Of a DNA stretch of 64,000 nucleotides, positions 44,669 to 62,889 are shown in pieces. The translations under genes and the position numbers were made by a program. The first letter of the stretch is position 1, and each line of letters begins with the position of its first letter. Location of the stretch: NCBI RefSeq assembly GCF_910596095.1, contig NC_056543.1, forward strand, positions 21,662,542 through 21,726,541, written 5' to 3'. The notes under the pieces were generated by a model. The model was not told the DNA's origin. It ran no database searches and worked only from the letters and a program-made list of their open reading frames with translations. Origin of the DNA: Thunnus maccoyii. Taxonomy: Eukaryota > Chordata > Actinopteri > Scombriformes > Scombridae.

Positions 44669-47600
44669 ATGGGTGTATCAGATTTAAGCTTTGATACAAA
44701 TGCAGGTGAGTGTCCCGCTGTATGTTTAGGTCAGACAAACAGCGACGATTCACGCAGGTTTAACTGTCTCCGTTGCAAGTATGTTTATTTCTAGGTCAGC
44801 TAACGTTAGCTAACGTCTAACATCAAGTGTGTCAGAGGGTGCAGATCAAAACTAGACCTTCAGTTTGCCATATTTGAATATTAAACCATTTCATTTGTGT
44901 TTATGTTCTGCGCCTTGTCTTGGTAGATTGCAAGAAGTGGACCGTAGCTAAATACATAGCTTATGTGGCATTGTATTTATTCTTCTGTGTCTTTGTTAAT
45001 CTTCATTTGGTAGTCAGCTTTCCTGATTTTGGATTGCCATGATGCCAGCAATACCAGTCATCCATGAACATTTAAACCATTTGGTAAAACCAATGCACAA
45101 AGCCAGCAAAAGACATTTGTTTAAAATAACTGTTATCTCTTAAGTTTAGTTACATGTCCAGATGTGAGTAATTCTCTCTACCACTCTTTTCTTGAAGTAT
45201 TTAGCACCGCATAAAGTTGGGGTACTTGCAAGAGAGAGGTTATAAAAATAATTGTCAAAATTAGTGCATCAGAGGCTGAAATATCCTGACTTTTCATCCT
45301 TAGAATGAGTCAGAAACGCTGACTCCTACAATTCCCATAATGCAGCCTAACTGCATCTTTCATCAGACCTTCCCTGCCCTTTTAAATCCCCTCATCTTTC
45401 AAACTCAATACCAGTCCCAGTTTATAGCAAAGGTTTTCTGTCAAATATGTGAATCCTCAAACCTAACTCAAGATAACCCTGATGACGGTAAACTGTTAGG
45501 TGTAAAATGTGTGCGGTGCCCACATTAGTAGCCTGCTCCCAGCTTACTGAAGGTGTCCACTGTATATGTGCGTAGCTGCTTCATGAGATGATCTAATACA
45601 TATGAAAACAACGTAGTCTTGTGCACATCCACAAGACCTCAGTGGGGTAGGTGCTGGATACAAAAAACAATTAAACTAGATACAAGAAGTACCTGCACAC
45701 TGAACCAGAGCTCCCTTTTCTTTATTTGCTTGCAACGTTTCGACCAACCACAGGTCTTCCTGATTTTGCCTGAGGAGAACCTGTAGTTGGTCGAAACGTC
45801 ACAAGCAAATAAAGAAAAGGGAGCTCTGATTCAGTGTGGGGGTACTTCTTGTATCTAGTCTGATATGTAGCCATGGTGATTAGCAAAATGACAGTTGTGG
45901 TGGTTTTCCAGTCTGTTCAATATCCATCTTCATCTCTATCCTTCTAGGACCTGTGGTGGATCTTTCCGCCCGGGGTATGCAAAAGCTGGATCCCAGTTTC
46001 ATCTGCTCTGAGGACACCCACACTCTCATCCTGGACCGTAACCACATCATGAAACTGGACCACCTAGAAAGGAGCCCAAGCCTCCATCAGGTTAGTTAAG
46101 CGTCTAAACTTAAGGCTGTCTTGCTTGTGTTTTTATTACCTTTATTCTTGGACTTACAGCATAGTGACAAGTGATTAAATACTATGAACAATTTATTCAT
46201 TTGATGTCTCGTCATAAGTCTTTGTCTTTCCCTCATCAGCTATCTGTAGCCAGTAACCGTCTGGTGAGAATGATGGGCGTGTCTCGACTAACAGAGTTGA
46301 GTGTCCTCAATCTTCCCAATAACAGTATCGGCTACATCGAGGGGCTAAGAGATCTGCCACACCTCAAATGGCTTAACTTGTCTGGAAACAATATTAAGGT
46401 AAGGAAAGGAGCTGTTCTCCCACACTTTACTTATATTTCATTTCTGTCTTTTATGTACAAACATGTCAATGTATAGTTAAAACCATTAGTTTCATCCCAT
46501 GTTTTATATTAAATGTTTAACGAACTGTAAACGTTTTACACAGGTCATTGAGCAGCTCAACAACTGTGTTTCCCTTCAACACCTGGATCTCTCTGACAAT
46601 AACATATCTAGTATCGGTGATCTGACTAAACTTGTGGCATTAAAGGTGAGTGCTGGAGTTTCTCAGGTCAAAAGTGGCCCTAAACAAATTAATATAATCT
46701 TTAACAATGTAATATTATAGTGGCGGTTTTCTCGTATGTGTGTCTTTGATTAATTTGCTGTCAATTTTGCAGACTCTTTTACTTCACGGAAACAGCATTA
46801 CAACACTTCGTACTGTTCCTGCCCACCTACCTGCACATCTATCCATTCTCTCCCTGGCAGAAAATGAGATAAGAGATCTCAATGAAGTAATTATTTTTCT
46901 TTAATTGATACAGCAGCTCTGATCTCAATTTCAGTTATATAGAGGCTTATTTTCATTGACTGATTTTTTTTTTTTTCCTACCTGCATCCCTTGCTTTTAC
47001 TTCTGAATACTCCATAGGTGTCATATCTCTCACCTCTCCATGAACTGGAGCAGCTGTCCATTATGAGCAACCCTTGTGTTATGGCAACTCCCTCACTGCC
47101 AGGATTTGATTATCGACCATATATAATGAGTTGGTGTCTGAGCCTAAAGGTCCTGGATGGCTACGTAGTGTCTCAGAAAGAAGGGTAGGTACATTTCTGT
47201 GCTGTTGCAATTTGCCATTTAGATAAGATAAATACACAATATCCAAATACTCAAATACCTTATTTCTCGTTGTTAATTGCAGCCTCAAAGCAGAGTGGCT
47301 GTACAGTCAGGGCAAAGGTCGTTCGTATCGACCAGGGCAGCACGTACAACTGGTTCAGTACCTCGCCACTGTTTGTCCTCTGACCTCATCACCGGCTCTG
47401 GAGACAGCAGAAGATGCCAAACTGGAGAAGATCTTGAATAAGCAGAGGTATAAATCAAAACTTACAGACAAGTCTCAAAGCACACTACAACACTGCTCCA
47501 AAACCTGAAGCAAAAAAAAAAAAACTTGATACCAAGACACAAATGCCTATTAATGGAAAAAATATTTACTTGAATGACCTCATGTTTGTACTGACATTTC

Positions 47601-49568
47601 TGACTCTCAGGTTTCACCAGAGGCAGTTGTTAGAGGAGACCCGCGGAGGCTGTGCCAGCCCTCCTCGCCCAACTCAACTAGATGTCGAGAAGCACAGTCC
47701 TTCACATACAGTCCCACAGGGGGGAGCCAGAGAGGTGAAGAAAATGATTGCAGCATCACCAGCTGCTGTTCCATCAGCCTGCGAAACAGGTAACATAGCT
47801 GCTTTATCACTTTGTGGGGCAGTTTTCTTGACTCAGGATTAAACTTTAAGCTTTTTAGTGGATTTTGCAATTCTCGTTTTAGTAAAGTAATCTGCCTCAT
47901 AAAACCATTGAGTAATAGTTTTTCTTCACTGGCATTTGTGATACAGTGTTATTTCATCATAACTTTGTGTCTCTGTTTGGTATTTCCACTTTTGTACAGA
48001 GCCAGTCGTGCAGTTTAACACCTGGGTGAGCTGTGACTTGTCCCATCCATCAATGCCAGTAGTACGCAGCCCAAGACTCGGAGAGGAGCACATCTATTTG
48101 GAGGATGTGCAGACTGATGAGGATAAACTCAACAGCAGCATGCTTTCCTCAGAGTCCACCTTTCTCCCCTTCACATCTGACCTGGAGCCACAGCAGACTC
48201 ACTCTGACAGCGAGGACGAGACAGCGACATTTGAACTTGACTCCCTGGCCCCTAAGCAGCCGGCGCAGCCCAAAAAGCACAGCACCAACAAGACACATCA
48301 TTCGCCTCCAGCGGATAAGCAGAAAAAGGGGACTCTGGAGGAAGAAGTAGTTTCTGGTGCAGCCACACCAGCTGGCTCACTGGTGGTCAGAGTTAACACG
48401 CCACAAAATGATGCAGAAACATCTTCTGATTTTGGTAAAGCAGAAATGAAAGAAGCCCCCAAACAGAAGGAAGCTGTTAGTTGTGCTACTAAATCAAGTT
48501 CGGTGGAAGCAGACAGTGCAGCTGTTAAAATACAGTCATGGTGGAGGGGACAGTACACTCGCTGTTGTCACCCAACAGCCAGAGAGGTCCGCAGTGAAAT
48601 CCGCCTACGCAGGATGCAAGAACACATCCTCTTCCTCTCTGAAAAGCTTGACAGGTAATTGACTAACCAGTAGCATTTAAAAAAAATCTGTTTTAGTTTG
48701 TTGTAGGTGAATTTTTGACATTAATTGCAAAGACTCAAAGTACTAAAAGGTGCAAATGGGATTTGTTTGCAGAGTGCAGAAGCAATATGAGGAGGAGAGG
48801 TTACAGAGGCTGGTTCAGGAGGAGGCTGTGAAGTTTCTATGGAAACAGGTCAGCAAAGTTTGTTTTTTTTTTATCATGCACACATTCACCATTTTAATTC
48901 ACCATATTAGTCAAGATTTGTGTGGTAAGATGTTGGTCTCCTTTAAAAACAAAAAGGGCTTCCTGTAGATCATAACCCTCTAACTTTCTACATGATTCAT
49001 GTGGCTACCTCATTAGTTTGACACTTTTTCTGTGCGTCCCATCTAGCTCCAGTCGATGCAGCAGTGGAAGCAGTCTGTAGAGCAGCAGCTGGCTAGCGTT
49101 TCTCAGGCTGTTACCCCAGCTCAGATCCCAGCTCCTGGACTCTGTGAGGCGGCTCCACCTGTTGCATCCAGCACCACGAACCCAGCCAGCACAGACGTCT
49201 CCTTCCCAGACTCCGGCTTCCAGTCGACAAGTGAGCAGCAGGCAGCACAGGAGGATAGCTTCCTGAGCAGCGGGACAGCAGACTCTCTGAAGACGGTGCG
49301 AGCGCTGAGCCCCGTTCGTAGCGGCTTTGCTGGAGGGGTCGATGGTGTGGACAGCGCAGACTGCAGCCTGCTGGAGCAGTACCTCTCCTCTGTCCAGCAG
49401 AGGGAGGAGGAAGCTGAGGAGGTGATCAGTGATAGAACAGAAACACCACAACCCTCCTCACCAGTCTCCCCTGGCAAAGCAGCACAACCCAGCTCCCCGC
49501 TACAGATGACAGCAGACAACCAGTCAGAGGTGCAAAGAATGGAGGAAACCACTGCTGGCCCTCACTGA
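44669..49568 (+). CDS. cep97: Centrosomal protein of 97 kDa
   Basis: CEP97 partners CP110 to cap the distal end of the mother centriole and suppress cilium assembly. Coding exons: 44669-44705, 45948-46090, 46240-46398, 46544-46645, 46773-46886, 47018-47184, 47283-47447, 47611-47789, 48000-48654, 48773-48848 and 49047-49568. They total 2319 bp, 772 aa (human 865). Leucine-rich repeats span about residues 25-200 ([74 protein letters not shown]). A capping block contains SNPCVMATP and [14 protein letters not shown] conserved [20 protein letters not shown] follows. An IQ motif ([15 protein letters not shown]) is near residue 530, followed by a basic coiled-coil. The C-terminus keeps DSGFQS and [12 protein letters not shown]. 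All junctions are GT-AG and in phase. The acidic/Ser-rich middle is shorter than in human. Confidence 0.97.
45675..45859. repeat. Near-perfect 185-bp inverted repeat in cep97 intron 1
   Basis: The left arm begins ACTAGATACAAGAAGTACC and the right arm ends GGTACTTCTTGTATCTAGT. The arms match almost base for base for about 88 bp, including GAGCTCCCTTTTCTTTATTTG and its complement, and GTTTCGACCAAC against GTTGGTCGAAACG. Only a few bases separate them. The arm contains a GGTCGAAACGT block and AATAAAG like those at 8030-8065, suggesting two copies of a retroelement terminal repeat in opposite orientation. Confidence 0.85.
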
Positions 49569-50300
49569 GAAACTGCATATAAAAAACACCTGTACAGAAC
49601 TACTGAGTGTGTGTAAATTGGCACTGACTTTAGGAATAAGATGCTTTGCTCCTTCTTGGGCATGTCTGAAAAATGCACTTACCTTGATTAGTCACCCAGA
49701 TCTCAAATAACACTGCACTTACTTTCTTTTGTTTATCAAGTCTGTGGGTAGTTAGCTGAGCCCAGGACAGGCTTGAAAAACGATAGCTTACTGTGAATGT
49801 AACTCATGTTTTTGTTTTTTTTATATTTCACCTCTTGGATCTGTTGGTTTATTTAATGGACAAGTCATCGCTGTGTAAAGACAATGATTGTGATGTAGCT
49901 TCAGAAGGTGTGAGTAACTTGGAAGCAGTTATTTTATGATAACATACAGTTAGTAGGTTGCTACCTCTATTGATGAAAAGACCAGGCATGGTGTAACAAC
50001 CTGTTCTCTTTATTGATATCCGCTACATCAAATACTTGTGATAAACTGCAATAAATCTGACTTGTAGTTGCTGTGATAAATGTAGTGAACTTGTAACAAC
50101 AGACTATACTATACAAGCATACTGCTGTGACATACAGTTTTAATTGGCTGAACTGTTTTTTATCAACTTTAGGTCACATCACCCGATGACTAACAGAAAA
50201 AATGTTGTAGCACCTTTATCTTAAGTAAAATGTAAATAAATCTGCAATTATTATTTTAACATTTTTATTTGATTTCACATTGTATTGAAATATTGTAAGA
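49569..50300 (+). other. cep97 3'UTR
   Basis: Non-coding sequence after the cep97 stop with candidate AATAAA poly(A) signals at 50050-50055 and 50235-50240. Confidence 0.6.
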
Positions 50301-51179
50301 GCTAAGCACTTACTTCCCTGATCAAGTTGTCGATGAATCTGTCAGTGTATAAAATGTCAAAATTAACAAGTTTGTTCCATTAGAGCCAGAGCCCAGTGAT
50401 GTCTTAATTATGCTGACGTTTATATGATAAGAATGAATCAACGCCTTGCATTTCCAAATCTTTTCTTTAAAATAACCACAAAACTTGATAAATTCCCATG
50501 ACAACAGATATTTTGACTTTTCATAGCAAGTATACAGGTGTTACTAATGACATTAACAATGGGTCCATCCTATTAATTGCCCCAGTAAGCCATGTCAGTG
50601 AGTCAGCATGCACAATACGAGAGCCCTGGAACTGGCTCACCTAAGTGGAATCCAGCCATTGTTTATGTTATTAATTGCACTTCTGCTTTTCCTGTGTTGA
50701 CAGGTGAAAATATGTGCTGTGAAAAGTAGATACCAGGGTCCTGGAACTGGAGCACTGAAATGGACGAGATCCATATCATTCATGATGTTAAGTGCACCTG
50801 TGATTTTTAAACTGAAGAAAAGTCAAACTGTCTGCTGTGAAAAAAATGGTCTTTTAATTACCAAAATTGATTCATCTCTGTGGCTAAAGTAACATATCAA
50901 CCGACCGAATGTTTCAGCACTACAGAATAGCAGCAGGTTGAAAATGGAGGAACAACTTCAGTATAGTTTATACCCAAACCTCTGACTTATTGTATTTGGT
51001 GAAATTTGTTGACTACTATGACCTGATTGATATTTTTTAGTTGTTCCTGATCATTACAGTACTATGAGAAGACGGAGGGGCATGGCTGGATAAACTTCTA
51101 TGGGACCTCAGCAAATATTTGTTGTTGGGCCCCTACTGACCTCCATTGACCCCCGCTACATATGGTAGTACTCTAGAGC

Positions 51180-51460
51180 TGAAATGATTCAGTGATTAAT
51201 CAATTGAAAGAAGTTTCATTGGAAACAATTTCAATAATTGATAAATCATCAAAAAAAAAATCACTGGTATCAGCTTCTGAAATGTGAATATTTGTTAATT
51301 TTCCACAATAGTAGACAAAACAAGTAGTTGTTAAGGGAATAATTATCTGTATTTTTCACTATTTACTGAAATTTTATATACTGAACAATCAATTATCAAA
51401 GAAAAAAATTGTCAAACCTATTGATAGTGAAAATAATTATTGGTTGCAGCCTTACAGTAC
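51180..51460. repeat. 'GCTGCAACTAAT' type MITE copy
   Basis: The left end GAGCTGAAATGATTCAGTG and right end AATAATTATTGGTTGCAGCC form inverted repeats. The internal block TGGTATCAGCTTCTGAAATG is typical of the family. Confidence 0.6.
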
Positions 51461-51709
51461 TCCAACGATGGACTAATACTAGCTTGCCATAGGTTTCCTG
51501 TGTACAGATTGATAAAACACAACTTAAAAACAAATTAAAACAATATAAACTAAAACAATTCACGTCTTGAAACTAGATTTTGACACAGAGTGAAGGTGGA
51601 GGACCTGTCATAGGTGATATTATACTTTGGTGCAAGTTCCTAATAAATCTGCGCTTAATAGAAGTATGTAGACTCAAACGATATGGAGCAAACTCGGGGG
51701 TCGGGGCCC

Positions 51710-52040
51710 CTGGGCAGTTAGTTGACCACTTTCAAGAAGCAGCAGGAGATGGACCCAAATGCAGGACGCAGGAGCAGCAGCTCCAGGACATGCTGGCACA
51801 GCCAAACTGAACCAAACTAAACAAAACAAAACTGAACGATGCACAGATTAAAGGATCCAACAAGACTGAACTGAAAACCAGGACTTAAATACAAACTGAA
51901 CTGATGAAACAACAAGAAACAAGTGGCAAAACAGGAGGGCAGACACTGGAAGCAGGGCAGAGCTAACAAGACGGATGTAGGGCAGATGTGAAGAGAAGGG
52001 TGGAGAGAAAAGTAGGCCACATGAGGAAGTGACTTGCATG
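51710..52040. repeat. Unclassified dispersed repeat
   Basis: Contains GGACCCAAATGCAGGACG, AAACTAAACAAAACAAAACTG, AAACCAGGACTTAAATACA and GAGTGGAGAG-like wording that I recognise as recurrent in fish genomes. No frame or clear ends are visible. Confidence 0.35.
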
Positions 52041-54368
52041 TAATAACATGAATAGAGATAAGACTGAGTTGTTCTGAGTTTCAGTTCACTTTTGCACTTT
52101 GTCTCTTGGTCACATTACCATAAGAAAATTACTCGTGTAAAAGCAAACTTCAAGGTCTTACTGCCACTCAGTCCAATTCAACAAACAGGAAAAAAGTCTG
52201 AGGGCATCTGGTGGACTGGTGGAGGGACATAGAACCAGACTGGGACAGAACCACCCGCCTGGTAAGTCTGGGGGAGGGGTTTTCCTATGTCAACGTGTTG
52301 TATCAAATTGTTGCAGAAAAATGTACCAGAGCAAAAAACTCTCTCTTGAAAATAAAAAGGGAGTCAGAGGTCCAAGCAGCAAAGTGTTCTTTTATTGCCG
52401 GCAAAAAAAGGTCACACCTTATCATCCACCCTCCCTAATTTTTGACCAATTATTATGTTACTTTTATCTCTGTCACTCGTTGTTGGTCAAAACTCTTCAA
52501 AACAGGTTTTGAGGTGTTTGAGGATATGCACTGGCATATTCAATTCTACCTGATTATATCCAATTTTTATATAAGTATTGGGAATCATTTTACACCATTA
52601 TTGCCAAGTTGTCTTCTGGCCTTTTATTTTTTTTTATAAGTTATTCTAGTCATTTTACACCCTTATTTCTTGATCTCCTCCAGAGAGTATTTTTTGAAAG
52701 GTGAAGACTTTAGCAGACCCAAGCAAAGTGACATGTAATACAAACACACTCAAATTTCTCCAGTGTATGATTATGATTCTTCTACTGTGCCTCTATACGT
52801 ACAGTGTGATTAAATATGGTTCATGAGATTATAACTACACCAATACAAATTGTATCACACTAGCCCTTATTGCTTATAAACTTATAAAATTAATCTGCAT
52901 AGCTTAATATTGTCTTTAAGCACACCAATGACTTTTAATGAAAATACACCACAAACGCACAATAAAATGATAAAATATACATAATCATGAGATAAGAACT
53001 TCTATTTTAATTATTCTTAATTTATGCATGTTCCTGTCGAGAAAAGGGCTTTCATACACAATTTTAGAGGCTTCAGAGTCCAAATGCCCCCCCTTTTTTC
53101 TCCTTTACCCACTTTGGCTTCCAGAGAATGCAGCAAGACCGATCCATCCAGACCGTTTTGAGGTTTCTGAGAGGGTCCTTGCTGATCCATCCTCTCCCAC
53201 TCCCTCTAGGAAATTGTGATTTTGTGATTGCAATATATCACAAAATTTATCTACAATATTTGCGAGAACTTGCAATTTTGCTAAATGCAACTTTTCCGCA
53301 TGATGAATGGCCAATGGAGTATGACACTGAACTGTAGTTTCATACATGAGTTGTAGCCTAAACACCCCTACAGCTGTAAGAGATTACACTTTGTCTTGGC
53401 ACTTTGGAAATAAACAATATTTTTATGTTAATGGATTTATTTTAACGTTATTATCATTTTATTTAGTGCTAATGTTGAGGTTACAGTTTATTTAATAAAT
53501 GCTTATAAATGGAACTCAAGTACAGTATTTTCTTTTTTAATATAATTTTAGCAAATGGTTCTCACGTTCAGAAAATACATTTAAAAATAGCACTGAAATA
53601 TAGTTGTTTCTGTGATATGTTGTATGCTTTTTTTTACTTTGAGGAAGTGGTTATATATCCGGCTGGGTTACGCCTATGATGTTCTGCGTTGTTCTGGGCG
53701 TTTTCAGTTAAGAAGCAGGAGGAAGCTCTGGGTCTCAGGTCTTTAGTAGCAATCTCTGGTGAAATATATGCAAAATAACAAAACATCTGGTGGTGTGTGT
53801 GTTTCTGCTTGGCTGGATAGAGCTTTCCTATTTTGCCAAGTTACAGTTACAAAATTATAACAACTATTAGATACTGTGAAGTTCAATTTCATAGACATAT
53901 ATAGACATAGCAGCATAAATCAATAAAAACAAAAACAAAACCTATCACATAAATAATTAATCAATTATAATTAAACACATAGTAACCAAGACCAAGACCC
54001 ATATTTCATTACTGTAACAATTATAAACATACACAATATCGATCCACATTGAAGTCTGATTTTCTTATAACTAGGCCTACATAACATACAGCACTATAGT
54101 GTTACCATATCAACCACACCGGCACTCTAACGGTCGCTCAATTTCTCCAAATCTACTTTAATTAAAAAACTATGGTTAGCGATCTCAAATATTGACATGA
54201 TTTACATAGAATAGAACTGATATGACATAGAACAAGACACAACCATTAGATAACGTTTGCATCACATCAAATGCATAAAAAAGTTATCAGGGAGTTTCAG
54301 TTTACGCAGCCTAAACTACCTCTCTGTTAGTTGTGCATGCGTGCGCACACCGACGTAATTACGTTGTA

Positions 54369-54380
54369 CACACACACACG

Positions 54381-54465
<85 letters not shown>
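54369..54465. repeat. Long CA microsatellite
   Basis: About 97 bases of almost pure (CA)n with two CG interruptions near the left end. Confidence 0.98.
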
Positions 54466-54467
<2 letters not shown>

Positions 54468-54680
54468 CAAATGACACGGGTAAGAGATGCAGATCCAACA
54501 GAACAAAAATAATAAACAGGAATGATTAGATGAAATTCATAACAAGGCTATATTTGTATTAATCGGTTACAATTACATATGACTCTTCACTGGTAGTAGT
54601 TTAAAAAATCGCATTATTTTCCTTTGCTTGCAATTTTATCGCAAAAAGAGCAAACATACAAATTGCATAAAAAGCCGCTG

Positions 54681-54911
54681 CTCTCGCGAGATTCTTTGTG
54701 TGCGTTGTTTGTCATTGTACAAAATGCCTATATTTTATGATGTGACAATGCTGTAGTTAAAGTCTGGTTAGGTTTAGGCACAAAAAAAATTGGTTAGGGG
54801 TAGGGAAAGGTCTGTCAGGAAAAATCATGGATGGGAAAAATGTATGGAAACTCATTCTTAAAGGGGGTTCGGGAAAGATGGTTTGGGTTAAAATGATCAC
54901 TCTCGCGAGAT
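54681..54911. promoter_or_regulatory. Two TCTCGCGAGA motifs 219 bp apart
   Basis: The palindrome TCTCGCGAGA occurs at 54682-54691 and 54901-54910, both embedded in CTCTCGCGAGAT. This motif is known from many vertebrate housekeeping promoters. The sequence between the copies (GTTAGGTTTAGGCAC, TTGGTTAGGGGTAGGG) looks like a dispersed fish repeat, so the motifs may instead mark the ends of a small transposon. A CpG-richer stretch follows to about 55090. Confidence 0.45.
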
Positions 54912-55786
54912 CTTCCACAAATCTGGGGTTACCATACCCCGCCTTCCCTGCAGGACATTACAAATAGGAGACTCTTGCCGTCCGTCCACCGGGCTGGCTC
55001 TGATGTTCCGGCCAAAGCTCTGCTACCTCACCGGCTGGCCTGCCCTGCCCGGTAGAGTCATTACCTTTCAGCGTCTGTCCAACGGTCCGACATGATGATA
55101 ATATGACATGTTAATGTAAGTAGGCGAGCATTTGCTGGGTACCAATCACACCTGCACCCACTAGCCGTGGGTTATGTCTGTTAAATGAACGGTATTATAC
55201 AGCAGTGAGTATAATATTGAATTTTATCCTCCGTCCCTTTGTTGTTGGCTCTTGCGTCGTCGCAGCTGACTGTTACTGATGTCTAAAGATGGAGGATTTG
55301 CTTTAGATGTACCGAGTAACGTTGGATGTTAACCACTGCCATTACTATAAGTCTGTCTGTAAGGCTGTTAAATCAGTTTGTTCCAAGTTGAAGACATTTC
55401 CAAGCATGGATGTTGGTCGATTAGTCCACCAATAGAAAATTAATCGGCAACAATTTAAAAAAAAACGAAGAAAAATGCCAAAATAAAGCACTGCTTTCCA
55501 ATATGCTGTGGCTATTGGACTGTCGGTGAGACAAAAATAGCAGTTAGCTGCCGGCTTGGGTTTGAGGCAGCCTAACTAGAGTAGAGACCCCACCGTATAG
55601 ATATTGTCTCCTTATAATTTAACACCAGCAGCACAACTGGCCCCCTTCAAAATGAATAACCTGTATGATTGTTTCTCTTCGCTTGCAATACATAAACATG
55701 AATTGTCCCTTTGTTGAAGCTGAAAATGTGTCAGTTTCGTGTTTGTCCATCCTGTCTCGTTGACAGCGTTCATTTCTCTACATCAG

Positions 55787-55873
55787 GTGCTGAGGGCGAA
55801 ACGATGCCATCGTCACCGTGGTGACAGCGGAGCGTGAAACAGGGATGATCATGGGAGACAGAAGGAGGTCACC
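55787..55873 (+). promoter_or_regulatory. nxpe3 5'UTR exon with two upstream reading frames
   Basis: A pyrimidine tract and CAG at about 55772-55786 make a good splice acceptor, so a non-coding upstream exon is likely. A six-codon uORF runs 55804-55824 (stop included). A second ATG at 55845 opens a 25-codon frame (stop included) that ends at 55919, inside the main coding exon, in a different frame from the nxpe3 start at 55874. It has G at -3, while the main start has A at -3. Confidence 0.6.
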
Positions 55874-62375
<6,502 letters not shown>

Positions 62376-62885
62376 AAGAGTTGTGACATACCCTTTAAAT
62401 ACTGTCTGTACTGAGAGATTTACCAGACTGCTAGTTTTAATCTCTGTTTACCTGCCTGTTACATTGCATTTTGAATCCCACAAAAGCTATTTTGCTCTGG
62501 AAATGCCAAAGACATTGGCACAGCGATTGTTACTACCCCATCTGTTTATGTTACCAAAGTATTTGTGTGTGTGGTACTCAGTATTTTTACTTAAGTCGGC
62601 CATATTTGCAGTTGGTACTTTTTTTTGTTTGTTTTATGCTTATATTTATTTGTTAGTTTGCCAAAGGTACGGACTTATTGTCTGAGTTCTTGTTTCTCAG
62701 GCAGATCAGTATTAAAAATGTGCTCTTACACCCTGAGCCATGTAAAAACATCAGCTACACATCAACTACAATCTAAATTTGTTGCAGTGTGTAACTCATA
62801 ACTCATAGAACAGACAAAAGGTCAAACAAGTTTTGTTTATTTAGACAAAACCTGCAACTTTAACTGCTAGCGTCAACCATAATTT
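62376..62885 (+). other. nxpe3 3'UTR
   Basis: Non-coding sequence following the nxpe3 stop. No canonical AATAAA is obvious before the LINE begins, so the 3' end is not placed. Confidence 0.45.
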
Positions 62886-62889
62886 GAAT

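Larger units (their letters stand above)
50300..54360. other. cep97-nxpe3 intergenic region, no gene seen
   Basis: AT-rich sequence holding the repeats listed separately. Short frames, such as those at 52211-52512 and 53028-53365, have no splice context or family motifs, so I do not call genes. Confidence 0.45.

Noticed and set aside
49005-49552. Minus-strand open frames of about 145 codons
   Set aside because: They are antisense shadows of the last cep97 exon.
52211-52512. Possible small gene in the cep97-nxpe3 intergenic region
   Set aside because: Two overlapping frames of similar length, no splice signals that extend them and no family motifs.
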